From the NCBI GenBank assembly GCA_033977485.1, contig CM066983.1, positions 110,513,580 to 110,577,579 of the forward strand: a stretch of 64,000 nucleotides of DNA, given 5' to 3'. Shown here piece after piece: positions 45,721 through 56,890 of the stretch (its first letter is position 1; the number at the start of each line of letters is the position of its first letter). This DNA comes from Hydrangea macrophylla (lineage: Eukaryota; Streptophyta; Magnoliopsida; Cornales; Hydrangeaceae). Under the pieces are notes generated by a model. The model saw nothing but the letters and a program-made list of their open reading frames with translations. It did not search any database and had not been told where the DNA came from. Both the position numbers and the translations under genes were made by a program.

Positions 45721-46412
45721 TTAACCTGGTTTCGGGTGGTCGTAGTACCATGGTGGATTGAAATGTGATAGGAGGACTAGTAGCGAAAGCTATCGGTTGA
45801 TTGGGTGCGTGGAAAGTTGGTATCTGAGGATTGATTTGAACGAATGGTTAAGAATGGAAATGATAGAGTGTGCTTGGATAGTTGAAACTATAGTTGGTGG
45901 AAGCTTAGTATGGAAAGGACCTCTAAAGCAGTTGCTTAGATTTGATGATTATGTGTATGTGAATGTAACGATAAGGACGACATAGGTCGGAGGAGAAATG
46001 CTAGGACTTCTTGATGGAGATTAAAGGAATGAAAATGAATATGAATAAGAGTTTCTTGTTGTTTTGAGGTGTGGTTTGTCAAAGAAAGTAGAACAAAGGA
46101 TGTAAGACTATCGGACTTAGGGTGAAGGACAAGTGTGAATGATTGAACGTGATAGGAGATTCGGAGAAATTAAATGGATATTGGATATCATAAGGATAAG
46201 GGGATCTTGGTAAGGAATCCTATAGAAAAGTCTTTATTACAAGGGGTTGTAATGAGGATAAACCTGAACATGAGTCCAACGGTTCGATGCGTTTTGATGT
46301 TTTCGAGAACTTACGGGTGGTTCTAAAGTGGTTGGGAAGTAGCCCCAAATGCCTTGTGAGGTTGGGGACTTTTAAGGATGTTAAATGGTGGAAAAATATG
46401 GTCCAGGGGGCA

Positions 46413-46448
46413 CTGGACCGGTCGAAAGGGGTAGTTCGACCTGTCGAA
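46413..46448 (+). repeat. Internal copy of the LTR palindrome pair
   Basis: CTGGACCGGTCGAA (46413-46426) and TTCGACCTGTCGAA (46435-46448), again 22 bases start to start and flanked by GGGG/CCCC words as in the LTR. Each has one to three changes from the LTR motif. Confidence 0.85.
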
Positions 46449-49070
46449 TACCCCTCTGATCCAAACAGTGTTTTCGAAAACATTTTTCGTCGACTTTTAC
46501 GGAAACAGGCATAACTCTTTGTAGAAAATTCGGATTCGCGCGCCGTTTCTTGCGTTGGAACCGGGATTCAAAGAGATATCTTTTGGTGTAAAATTTAACC
46601 ATACTTTATAAATGACCATTTTTCCCTTGGGCTGTTTTGTCACGGAAAAGTTCTTTTAAGAGGTCTAATTGATGCTCTCTTTGCTAATTATCGTATTTCA
46701 AATAAAGTGAAGGATCTTTTAATGATTGTAAAACATCGTTAAGTATTTATTATGAGTGGTTGTCAATGGGAGGTTGGAGTATGACAAGTATTACGATACC
46801 GAGTAAGAGCGGTTGTAGAAATGACTAAGTAAAGTGACTTTGGGGTAAGTCAAGTGAGAAATGAAAATGTAAGTTGGGAAGATGAGGCTTTGACGAATAA
46901 GTGAGCATGAACGGTAGAAATGGGATGAAGGCTTGGGAGTATGTTGAGTACATTATCGGATATGATAGAAAGAATGTAAAATGGTCAGAGGATAATGGTA
47001 AATGTAGTGGAATGCTATCTCGGTTGTCCTGGATTCCAACAAGGTTAGAGAATTTTGAGAATGTCAGATTTCATCCCAAGGAAATTTTAAAGTGTTTAAA
47101 ATGTTTTAAAAATCAAAATTTTGTTTGAGTAAGAAAATGTTGTTAAATACTTGTAATAAGGTATCAAGTAGACTTTGAAGGACAAGTATCGGGGAAGGAT
47201 ATGGTATGCTTAGTGCTTGGCACAACAGTGTTGGACAAATGAATGAGTTCTACATGAGTAGGTCATAAAGTTGGAAATTCTAAAGTAATGAATTAGTACA
47301 ATGTTGTACACTTGGACTTAGTAAGCTGGAGGTAGTAAGCTGGATGTAGTATCACTAAACGAGTTGACTTGGGTATTCTTCTAAAGGAAACTTGATCTTG
47401 GTTTAAGTATTTGAATAACCCGGGGTTATGAATGATTTGAAGTTTTGAACATTTATGAACTTGATGAGATTCGTAAAGTATGAAGCACTTAAAAACAATA
47501 GTTATGAATGGGTGATCTTGAGTATGGACACGAAAGGTATGCGATTTGGGAGTTGATAGGGAATTTATTGAACACAGTGAGACTATAGTACTTCATTGGG
47601 AAGATTAAATTACTGAGTTGTCTTCAGATGGTTACAAGAAAAGTATGAATACTTGAACAACAGGTTCTTCGAGAATAATGAATTGGGGTCAGAATAGCAA
47701 AGATAAAGGATTAGAGAAATCTGAATTGGAGTTAAGTCAGGTTGACTGGAGTTACGAAATATTAAATCGTTAAATAAGGTATGAAGCCTTGAGATGTTAT
47801 ACAAGGAATATATGTTCAGTGTAAAGGGCTGTCGGAAATTCAGTAAGAGTTGAGATACATGAGTAAGATTGGTATGGGCTTGTGTAAAGGTGAAAGTGGT
47901 ATATCATAGACTTATGGGGTTGTGATCTTCAACAGAAAAGTAATTGACTCAGGGTGTGTGTACACTATATGAATAGAATGGATTGTGAAAGGTCAAAGAT
48001 TTGGGATAGGAACAAGGTATGGTCTGAGTATGGAAATGCGTCATGATGGACCTTGTGGTACATGTATGATTGACTAAGTCAATTTGGGTTAACCACGTTA
48101 TTGGTTACGATGAAAATTGGGGTTATTATGTTGGAAAAGTATTATGCAAAAATTTAAAATGATTTGTTTTAAAAATAAAAAGGAGAATATGTATTTGACT
48201 TTGTTAAAAGTTTTAAATTGAAGGTGTAAATTGTAATCTCTTATGCTAATCGACGATAGTTCGAGTACAGAAACTGAGAGATAAACGACAAGTGTGTTGA
48301 CCTCACCGAGAGTGGTTCGGGATAGTAGGTAACTTCGAACAAGTAAAACGTTGTAAAATTTTCAATTGAGAATCTGAAAGGTGTCTTACAAATCATGTAC
48401 GATTAGACTTAAAATACGAGATTGGATTAAACCGAAATGGAATTTAATAAGGAATGAGAGTTGTTTGAAAACGTGTTATCGTTCTATGGGTATTCCACGA
48501 TTAACAGGATAAGAGATGGAATTCATGGTATATGAAATAGTTGATTGAGATATTGACTTACCGACAGTGTATGAATGTATGATAGTTCTCAATTTTGATT
48601 ACTTCGAGGTGAAGAATTGTGTATGGTTGTTAACCAGTTGAAACATGTTGGAAACGACGGCTAGTCGAAAAGAAAGATGAGTTATTGATTTTGTTTTGGC
48701 TATTGGAATGAACTTTAAAGTTCGAAAAAGATGTGACAAGTACAATGAAGGTATGTGTGGGTTGACGTGTGACGTTGTGATATGATTTAATGTCAAGATT
48801 GACTATTGATTATGTTTTACTCAAGCATTGATATTCTTATGTATCGAGATGTTTCTGTGTTGTTAGTATTCGAAGAGAATCTTCAATCGGGTTGAGGCGA
48901 GGGCTTCAAGGATTTATTTTCCTTAAGAGTCTGAGGATTTATTTTCCTCGTAAGATTGTAATATCTTGGAGGGGATGTGTAGTTGGTAATGAGACCAATG
49001 TCGGAAGTACTTGTGAGAAGTCTTGTGGCTTGATGAGATGGTATTGAAAGTTTGGGGACAAACTTCTTTT

Positions 49071-49083
49071 AAGGGGGAGAGGA
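49071..49083 (+). other. Polypurine tract of element G
   Basis: AAGGGGGAGAGGA directly before the 3' LTR. Confidence 0.9.
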
Positions 49084-51255
49084 TGTCATACCCGCTCCTG
49101 CGGTATTTATTTATATCATTTTAGCATGTTTACGGTTGTGTTAATTAACGTGTGTAAAGTGAGTGATGACTCACTAGTTGTTGGAGGGTGTCTTTTGAGA
49201 ACCCAGTATTGGCCTTAAAGGCAGTTTGGAAGGTGTCAAGAGAGGACACGGGAACATGGAAAATCATGTTGTATTGGCATAGCTAAATGACATTTATGTG
49301 ATTTAAATGTTATTTGACTTATTTGGTATTTTCATGAATAGTAATTATACCTGTGTAGTATAATTTCTGATAGTTTTGATCTAGTTTTAGATCGTTTGAA
49401 CACTGTGGTGAGAACGTGAGTGATACATTGCTTAAAAAGTAGGTTGTGTAGAGATTTCACGGAAAATAGTTTTCGGAACGTAATTGCGGTGACAAACGGG
49501 ACTTAATCAAAAACTTTTGTAATTTATGATTTTCACTCGTAAAGTTATAAAATGGGCGTGCACGACGTTTCAAGACTTAATGAGGAGTTTTGAGAACTCG
49601 CGGGGTGGTAAACACAATTTCTTGAAAGTTTGTCTATAAATAGCAAGGGTGGGAAATTCATTTAGTTGTAAACTTCTCAAAATATCGTTAGAGAGGAGAG
49701 AGAAAAGGGAGATTATTGCCACAGACTTTGCGACGACGATCGGCGACCTTTCGTCCGTCTGTTTTCAACCAAACTTCATATTTGAACTCCCCAAGGTAAG
49801 GGCTACGTTTTGATAGTCTTTAGGCCACGTTTGGCTAAGTTTTTATAAATTTCTAAATCTAGGAATTTGGGGAAAACACGTGTAAACTTGTAGGTTTTGC
49901 GTAGGATCGGAGATTTGGTGTTTAATCGGGCTTCTAGTCGTTCCCTCAAAGTTATACGACGATAGCTCAAGGTATGAATTTCTAGCCTATGTTATATAGG
50001 TGAAATACATGTTTTATATTTCGGCGACGAAATCGAGATCCGGGCAAAATCCATGTGTTAATCTTAGGCCCGTTAATTATGCACGCGCTTAAATGTGAAA
50101 AGCATGTTAAATTTTACGCGAGCACGTATATGTGTTAAATGAGTATGTTTATGTGTCTATGTGGGTTAAAGGGGGATTTGTGCTAATTCACCGTGAGGCG
50201 TCCTCTCGAAGGGAGAGGATTAGCAGTGACGACGGTCACTTGCCGATAAAGGCATTACGTGACATGTCGAAGGGGCATGGGTCATGGTTGAGTCGAAAGA
50301 CTTTGGATCGGTGAATGTGCACTTATTCCCTAGAGACCAATAGTTATGTGTTATGATGAGATTAAAGCATGATTTGTCATATATGCATATGTTAGAAATT
50401 GTGCACTCAGCATATAGCTGAGCAATGGAGATTTACTCCATTGCAGGTATAAAGGAAAGAAAGGAGAAGCGTGAAGGGTGAAGGGTGAGGCCGGGGGAAT
50501 GCCGGGGATCCTCTTGTATATGTTTTATCTTCTTTGCTGATCATTGTAATAATGAGCTTTTGAATAGCTAGAACCCTGGATTTAACTTGGAGGCTTTAGT
50601 GTGGATTTCATGATGTTGTAATAGGTATTAAAACTCTTTTGGGTTATGTGGTAATGAATCCGAACTCATGAATTCGTGTTTTGAATACTTAACTTGTCAA
50701 AGTCGGATTTTAAAGGAATATGGTTAGAGTTTTGTAAATTGCGCCAAACAAGCCTTAGCTTGTTCCGCTATTATTTCTTTTCATGGATTAGTGAGATTAA
50801 ACTTGGTTTTGATAGCCTGTTATAGCTTGAGACGTTTGGATTAATGTAAGAGTGTTTGGAGTAGTAGAATTGGTGGAGGTTGGATGCCTTAGCAAAATTC
50901 TGCAGCTTTGGGCAGGATTCTGCTAAAGGGTCATTCGACCGGTCGAAGGGGGTCGTTCGACCGGTCGAAATACCCCCTGCCAGAATTCTTTTTCTACCTC
51001 TTCTGAAAATTATTAAAAGGTTTTGATTGGTTCTTAGGGTACCTTTGGGATCCCTTTCAACATAAAATCATTTGTTTTGAAATATAATTACGTTTTCAAT
51101 TTTATACGGATTTTACAACTCGGAGGGTAATGTTTTCAAAGTTTTATAGACTCAAGATTGTTTTAAAGTTCTTTTCCGCTGCGTATAGTTATTGTTGAGC
51201 CTTGGTGGCGTGCCACGTGTCCTGTTTCCGCACATTAGCGGGATGGGTCGTGACA
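49084..51255 (+). repeat. 3' LTR of element G
   Basis: 2172 bases, 7 longer than the 5' LTR because GAAGGGT is duplicated near 50472. Palindrome pair at 50934-50947 and 50956-50969. Confidence 0.96.
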
Positions 51256-51432
51256 CAAACTCTTCATGCATGCATGAAACCGCGGTCAAGCACAAATACT
51301 ATCATGTGTGGATCCAACAAACAAAACATGTACGTGGTTGATGCTCAACACCGTCCACCACATCAGGGTATAAACATTTGAGTGTGAAGAGGGTGTGGTT
51401 ATTGCATTACTCTTATGCATACAACACTGTTA

Positions 51433-51527
51433 GAGGCACTGACCAAATGCACTAAAATGGTATACCAATAATCGGTACCGGCTATTTTGGTGGACTACGC
51501 GTGCGGTGCATTTGATCGGTGCTCCAA
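51433..51527. mobile_element. Very short MITE upstream of RCI2
   Basis: GGCACTGACCAAATGCAC and, inverted from the right, GGAGCACCGATCAAATGCAC. ACTCTTATGCATA stands on both sides (near 51409 and 51532), possibly a long duplication of the target. Confidence 0.5.
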
Positions 51528-51806
51528 TCTTTACTCTTATGCATAATATATACAACAGTATGGCATGTACTTTGGAGATTACTATATAATTAATTTAAAA
51601 ATGGTGTTCAAGGTTTTTTTTTTTTTTTTTTTTAATTTTTTAATTTTTAATTTTTATTTTTATAATTTTTTTCTATTCTGGATTATTCTTAAATAGATTG
51701 GATGGCCAATATATATGTATATAATATATATATATATATATTATATGAGATAAATATATTTTACAAGCCTAAATGAAATTCCGTAGTCAAAATCAAAACC
51801 AAAGGA

Positions 51807-51812
51807 GTCGGT
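51807..51812 (-). promoter_or_regulatory. DRE/CRT-like core upstream of RCI2
   Basis: GTCGGT on the + strand is ACCGAC on the - strand, the core bound by DREB/CBF cold and drought factors. It lies about 270 bases before the ATG. One short motif is weak evidence by itself. Confidence 0.35.
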
Positions 51813-51895
51813 CAGAATAGCACATGAAAGAGCTGACGAAATGTGTAACTTTAATTTGGTTCGTGTATGCATGACAAGTGTGTCACTAATTGAAC

Positions 51896-51903
51896 TACGT
51901 GGC
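51896..51903 (+). promoter_or_regulatory. ABRE-like element upstream of RCI2
   Basis: TACGTGGC has the ACGTGGC core of abscisic-acid-responsive elements bound by bZIP factors, about 180 bases before the ATG. ABRE plus DRE would fit the cold, salt and ABA induction known for RCI2 genes, but activity is inferred. Confidence 0.4.
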
Positions 51904-52080
51904 CTTCTTAATAGGGGCTTGCCTTTCAAACAACTCTAAGATCGAGCTACACTTTGAAAGCTAGCTGGATCGCATATACTAAAGCTGTAAAGAATCGAAG
52001 AGGTTTTAAGCATTAATTTCCAGTTCCGGTCACCTCGTCTAGATTCATCTGCAGAATTAAGCTAGAGATCATCGATCAAT

Positions 52081-54036
52081 ATGGGTGCTGCAACTCTAGT
52101 TGAAATCTTACTAGCCATATTTTTACCCCCACTCGGTGTCTTCCTTCGTTATGGCTGTGGGGTACTAATTCTCTCTCTCTCTCTCTCTCATACATACATA
52201 AATATATACATAAGTATATATACTTTGTGTACGCGATTTAAGATTGATATCACCTACACATGTATTTTTTTTTTTAGATTCCTTACTTTGCTGTTAAGTT
52301 AACACTTACCAGGAAAGCATAGTGCAAAGTAAATTCTTTAATTAGTTGGTTACTATGAAAATTTATATATATATATATATATATGTGTGGAAAATAAAAA
52401 TAAGTAATGTTATAATTCTTGAATATTATTCCGAATCTGATTTCCAACCCAATTCCTGGGAATTACCAATAGGGCTTGGTACTTACTTGTACACAATTGG
52501 GTCATAAATGGGCCCCTTTAAAACTATTAATAAAGGGCCTGAGTCGTGTTTTACCACTGTCAACCCGTCTCACTCGCATAATTTGATTATCTACTTATTT
52601 AGTGAGGATGTTTTTGGAATATACAATATTACTTATTGTCAAAACGAACTTAGAATATTTTAGAATATCCACCTAAAAAAATATAATCTACATAATACAT
52701 ATTGCAATTATATATAGCGGCTCAACATTACCTTGGGCTTGGGCCTTGGCTGTAATTTTCAAGTTGAGTTTCTTGACTACTTTCTTCTTATCATGAAAGC
52801 ATATTTTTATTTTTATTTTATATTTTTGTAGTTGTCATGCAAGCATATTTGTAATTATTCTTTTCCATTATATAGGATTTGGTACTATTTACCTTTACTT
52901 TGTAATCACTTCATTAGCATCTATAAACTTAAGATTGTATATATATACCACATTTTAAAGAATCATCACAATATGTGTATGCATACACAACTACAGAGTA
53001 CTTCATTTAATTCAATTGAACTCGCCTTTTTCAACAAGCGTATCCAATTTTCTCAGTGTTTATCGTCCAGTCCCATACTTTTTGTTATTTCACATCGGTA
53101 AAATTGAGTTTTAATGAAATAAACTATAAAATATAAATTCCAAACAAGATCTTGTTCAAAATTATGTTTGATTTTTTGTTTGATGAAGTCCATCTATTAA
53201 AAAAAAGTCATGTTACACAGGTTACTTGTACTCTGAACAAGTTTTGTTTAGTAAATGGGTGGCCGGGTTGAATGTGTAATCCGTGTTTTACATTAGAGTC
53301 GGGTTTGGGTTTATGTTTTTGAAACGTTTTAGGAGTGACACGACATGTTTATGATAAGGGCGCGTTTATCACACAACAATTGTCACCCCTAATCAAAATA
53401 ACTCAGAATGTCAATCTAAGTGGTCCCACTTTAATTAATGTGGTTTCATTTCTTTTCATCTTACATGTCCTTTCTTGCTTCTTTTCTTTATTCAAGTATT
53501 CGAACAGATTCTTGGTTCTTTTTTTTTTGGCAAATAAGAGATGAATCGTTATGAAAAAACATTTTTCTTTTACCTTTTCATTTTTGGGGGGGTCACCATA
53601 TCCAAGAACCAAATCTGGCTAGAGTATTTCATTTTATATGCTTTCGTAACTTCTACTATTGCTGAGTGATCAACCCCCACCCCTTTCCATTTTAATTTAA
53701 AATAAATAATAAAAAATTTGTTCTGCTACAATATGCGCTAAAAGAACACATCCGCATCTGATGTGAGGTTTAACAAAGATTCATGTATTTATCCTTGAAT
53801 CTTTATATTTTAATTTCAGATTTTCGTTGCTTACTAAAAGCATGAAATGAAAATATAATGAAATTGAAGTGTGACAAGTAAAAAGGGGACGGTTCTTTCT
53901 TTTTTTTTTTTTTTTTTTTAAATTTTAATAATGGGTTTTTGTGAAATTGCAGATAGAGTTTTGGATCGACCTGTTGCTGACTATACTGGGCTACATTCCA
54001 GGAATTTTGTACGCACTTTACGTGTTAACCCTTTAG
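52081..54036 (+). CDS. RCI2: RCI2/PMP3-type small hydrophobic membrane protein, 2 exons
   Basis: Exon 1 52081-52161 (27 codons) ends GGCTGTGGG|GTACTA. Exon 2 53953-54036 follows TTGCAG and ends in TAG. The product is 54 residues, the usual length of plant RCI2A/LTI6-type proteins. Two membrane spans are visible: residues about 5-22 with the LPPLGVFLRYGCG signature, and about 31-52 with LGYIPGILYALYVLT. Family members sit in the plasma membrane and endomembranes and help keep ion balance and membrane potential under cold and salt. Residue 33 is Asp (FWIDLLLT), where the homologues I know have Cys (FWICL). The reading frame is intact. The start was chosen because it is the only in-frame Met giving the family N-terminus. 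Confidence 0.95.
52162..53952 (+). other. RCI2 intron (1791 bases)
   Basis: Donor GTACTA followed by (CT)n, acceptor AAATTGCAG after a long T-rich tract (about 53900-53920). AT-rich. At 53381-53393 ATTGTCACCCCTA looks like one end of a hAT element, but no opposite end or TSD was found. Confidence 0.85.
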
Positions 54037-54972
54037 CTAGTTAGATACACACACTTACACATTGGTGTGTGTATATAGCACATGAATGTGAGTGATGTAT
54101 CTTCCTGTGACAGTTGATGGGCTACTGCATGCTGTTTGCCAAATCTTACTCTTTGCGTCTAATAATATTAAATTTGTGTCATTTCTGAAGAATCTTCTCA
54201 CTTTGATGCGTTATTTCTTTTTATCCATCTGCACGAAATTAAGAACTGATGTTATGATTTTCAAATTTGAATCTCAAATACTTCGATTGTTGTTAAACAT
54301 GTCATGATCTATAATACCAGATCACCACAACAACATGTGATACAAGCGTCTAACTAATTTGAGAATTAAGTTGAGATACATGTAGCTAGCCCCTGTCTAC
54401 GACATACGTGGTAATTTAAGACTCCAATTCAATCTGTTACAAAAAAATTAGGATTTCAGTCATTTTTCTATTTGGTTTTGCTAGCATTTTTCTATTTGGT
54501 TTTGCAAAGACAAGTATATATGCGCTTATAACTCAAATTAAGTAATGAAAATAAAAAGTGTTAGTATTTTTTTTTCAGTACATTTGATAATATACTGTTT
54601 TACTAAAAATAAATAGTTTAAAAATTTACTGAAAACTTGCGATTGGAAAAAAAAAAAACCACTTAAGTGTATATATTTAGTCTATTTCAATATTTGAAAT
54701 ATTCTTTTCAGAACTATAAGTTGCATAGTGTGTATTTTTCAGTAATTAATTTTTAATTTTATTAGACGAGACCATAGTTGCATACAAAATCAAATAAGTT
54801 CGACAGGAGAATCTGAAAAAGAGGCCTGGCCCTTTTGAATTGTTGTGTATATCTTTGTCTTTAGAATCTCTTAACCCATATGCCGCTTTGGCCATTAGTT
54901 ACATTTACATATACAGCTAGTTCAATCAGAGTCAGAGGCCCATATAAAATAACACAATAAAATAAAGGGGTT
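54037..54972. other. RCI2 3' flank
   Basis: The 3' untranslated region of RCI2 should begin here. Around 54570-54770, words of the MITE at 23932-24198 recur (CAGTACATTTGATAA, ACTGAAAA, TTTTCAG), a probable degraded relative. No gene seen. Confidence 0.4.
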
Positions 54973-55232
54973 ATTAAATTTCAGTCAATAATATGTTTTG
55001 ATAATTCAAAAATCAATCAAGGGTTTTTTGAAAATAAAAGGGAGTCTATAAAAAGTCGCTAAATTAGATATGCATTAACTTTTTATCTAAAATGTCTAAA
55101 ATATCCTCTTTGTTTAGTCTCTTCTCTCTCTCCTCACATGACCGCCACCACCACCGCACCAATCTTTCTATCTCTTCTCTCTTTGATCTCCTCTCTCTCT
55201 CCTTACCTCCACCAACCCAAACCCAAACCCCA

Positions 55233-55276
<44 letters not shown>

Positions 55277-55537
55277 TTACATATATATATATATACATGA
55301 GTATATATCTAATATATGCCCACCCCCACCTTTCTCTATCTCTTATTTCTCTTCTCACCACCCACCATCACAAGCCATCTCCCTCATCCACCACCGTCAC
55401 TGCAGAAGAAAAAAAAAAGAGTTGTAAGTTTTTAGAGTAATTGTCAAAACTGAAGAAGCAACTCACCAAACGTGTTATTCCTTACCACCGCCGGTTGCCG
55501 TCACCACCCCAACTTCTCTATCTCTTCTCTATATTTG

Positions 55538-55592
<55 letters not shown>

Positions 55593-56021
55593 AAATCACC
55601 ACCAACACTGCCACCACATGAGTGTATATATATATCTAATATAATAACACCACCACCCCAAGCTTTCTTTATCTCTTATCTCTCTTCTCAACACACCACC
55701 ATCACGGGCCGCCTCTCTCATCCAACACCGCCACTGCAGAAAGAAAGAAAAAAGAAAAAAAAAGAAAAGAAAAGAAAAGAAAAGAGTTGTGGATTTTTGG
55801 AGCAACTATCCAAACAAAAGGAGCAACTCACCAAACGTAAGAAGCAATATGTTTGGTGAGTTGCTCCTTCCGTTTGACCAGTTGCACCAAAAACCTGCAA
55901 CTCTTTTTTTTTTTTTTTTTGGCGGTGGTGGATGAGGGAGGTGGCTCGTGATGGTGGTCGTGGTGAGAAGAGAGATAAGAGATAGAGAGAGGTGGGGGTA
56001 GGGGTGGCCATATATTAGAAG

Positions 56022-56056
<35 letters not shown>

Positions 56057-56115
56057 GGGTTGGGGTTTGAGTTTGGGTTGGGATTAGTGTTGGTGTTGGT
56101 GGCGGTGGTAGCTGT

Positions 56116-56152
<37 letters not shown>

Positions 56153-56400
56153 AGAGATCAAAAAGAGAGAACAGATAGAAAGGTTGAGGTGGTGGTGGTG
56201 GTTGCCGGTGGTGGTGGTGGTGGTGGTGGTGGCGGCGACGACGGCCGATGGTGGTGGTGGCCATGTGAGGAGAAGCAAAGAAGAGACCAAAAAGAGGAGT
56301 ATTTTAAATATTTTACTCCAAAGTTGATGTATATCCAATTTACAAAAAGTGATAGACTAACGTTAAAATACTCTACATGAAGTTGACTGAATTTTAATTA
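54973..56400. repeat. Large imperfect fold-back element, about 1.4 kb
   Basis: The two arms meet near 55846: GGAGCAACTCACCAAACGTA at the left centre pairs with TTTGGTGAGTTGCTCC at the right. Outward, both arms carry (GA)n/(CT)n and (TA)n tracts and GCCACCACC words, and near the ends CTCCTCACATG (55130) pairs with CATGTGAGGAG (56262) and CAGTCAA (54981) with TTGACTG (56382). The left arm is itself partly duplicated (55090-55440 resembles 55441-55830). No TSD found. Predicted proteins from it are low-complexity artefacts. Confidence 0.8.
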
Positions 56401-56890
56401 TCTAATTATCCCAATAATATAGGGTGCGCCTTACTTTTGTAACTTGGTCTGGTGAGAGATTTCTTGTTCCAGATTGGGCTATAAAGGTACTAAGCTCAAG
56501 CTAGGGGGGAACTTTATGGCCAACCAGTGTTATTGCTTTTTTATGTTGCTAGTGTATTTGATGGCGTTCTTTGCAAGTTACTCAACCAGCAAACAAAGGC
56601 GGCCAGGAATTTCAGTTAGTGTGTCCACAATGCTTATAGTAAATTTAAAGAGAGTATTTGGTAAGTTTTAGTGTACATATATAATACACTAACAATGGGC
56701 AAGTTATCCAAATGACACACACAATGTCGCATAGAGTCACACGGCACATACAATGCCGCACAAAACTCACACGACACACACAAGGCCGCTCAAAATTCAC
56801 ACGGTACATATAAAAGTGTGTGAGTGTTTGCACAATAAGAAACAAACAAACCAAAAAAACACGTCAAACGGAACAGACTGCCGTTTGTAA
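56401..56890. other. Interval with a 30-base minisatellite
   Basis: Three to four degenerate 30-base units of the type CACACGGCACATACAATGCC lie at about 56716-56818. TTAGTGTA...TACACTAA at about 56669-56693 is an inverted repeat. An open stretch 56474-56671 has no recognisable similarity. The last three bases TAA are the TSD of the next MITE. Confidence 0.5.

Larger units (their letters stand above)
44827..49083 (+). other. Interior of element G, non-coding
   Basis: No retroelement protein motif was seen in any frame. Short open stretches (for example 45758-45985 and 46287-46514) match nothing I know. It holds a hairpin array (45443-45720) and a copy of the LTR palindrome pair (46413-46448). 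The last 30 bases, GGGGACAAACTTCTTTTAAG before the polypurine tract, resemble the chromovirus 3' end at 61085-61110. Confidence 0.8.
42662..51255 (+). mobile_element. Full-length young LTR element 'G' (Ty3/Gypsy family, non-autonomous)
   Basis: 8594 bases with perfect TSD CAAAC (42657-42661 and 51256-51260). The LTRs are 2165 and 2172 bases and differ by about ten substitutions and one 7-base duplication by eye, about 0.5 percent. Primer site TGGTATCAGAGC and polypurine tract AAGGGGGAGAGGA are in place. The 4257-base interior shows no gag, pol or chromodomain in any frame, so the element must have moved with proteins supplied in trans. LTR ends match chromovirus H (Tekay-like), a likely helper family. 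It inserted into the right LTR of element I. Confidence 0.95.
40004..51350. mobile_element. LTR retroelement 'I', non-coding, interrupted
   Basis: The left LTR (about 40004-40673) begins TGTTGGGAATTTAACACG and ends near GTTGATGCTCAA. The right LTR begins near 41937, is interrupted by a hAT MITE and by element G, and resumes at 51261-51350 ending GATGCTCAACA. TSD TCGTC (39999-40003) against CCGTC (51351-51355), one mismatch. Without the insertions it is about 2.5 kb. The 1.26-kb interior (40674-41936) has no coding region. TACATGGTTCGGCC at about 40105 is a word common in plant LTRs. If - strand, GAGGGAGCG beside the left LTR could be the polypurine tract. Confidence 0.75.
32759..51414. mobile_element. 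Old MITE 'M', split by Copia K and LTR element I
   Basis: Three pieces remain: 32759-33163, 39746-40003 and 51356-51414, together about 0.72 kb. The left arm starts AAGAGTAAT and the right end is its complement. The left segment 32838-32910 (CACAAAAATTAAAGAGA...) matches the complement of 39930-39996 at roughly 80 percent, and these stretches lie at equal distance from the ends once element I is taken out. No TSD was established. Confidence 0.65.

Noticed and set aside
53381..53393. hAT-like right terminus ATTGTCACCCCTA in the RCI2 intron
   Set aside because: No left terminus or TSD could be identified, so no element is called.
55064..56338. Several open frames of 70-150 residues on both strands
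   Set aside because: All lie in the microsatellite-filled fold-back 54973-56400 and translate SLSLSL, RERERE or His/Thr repeats.
56474..56671. 65-residue frame starting MGYKGTKLKLGG with a hydrophobic stretch
   Set aside because: A possible splice acceptor precedes it, but no family is recognised and no upstream exon could be tied to it.
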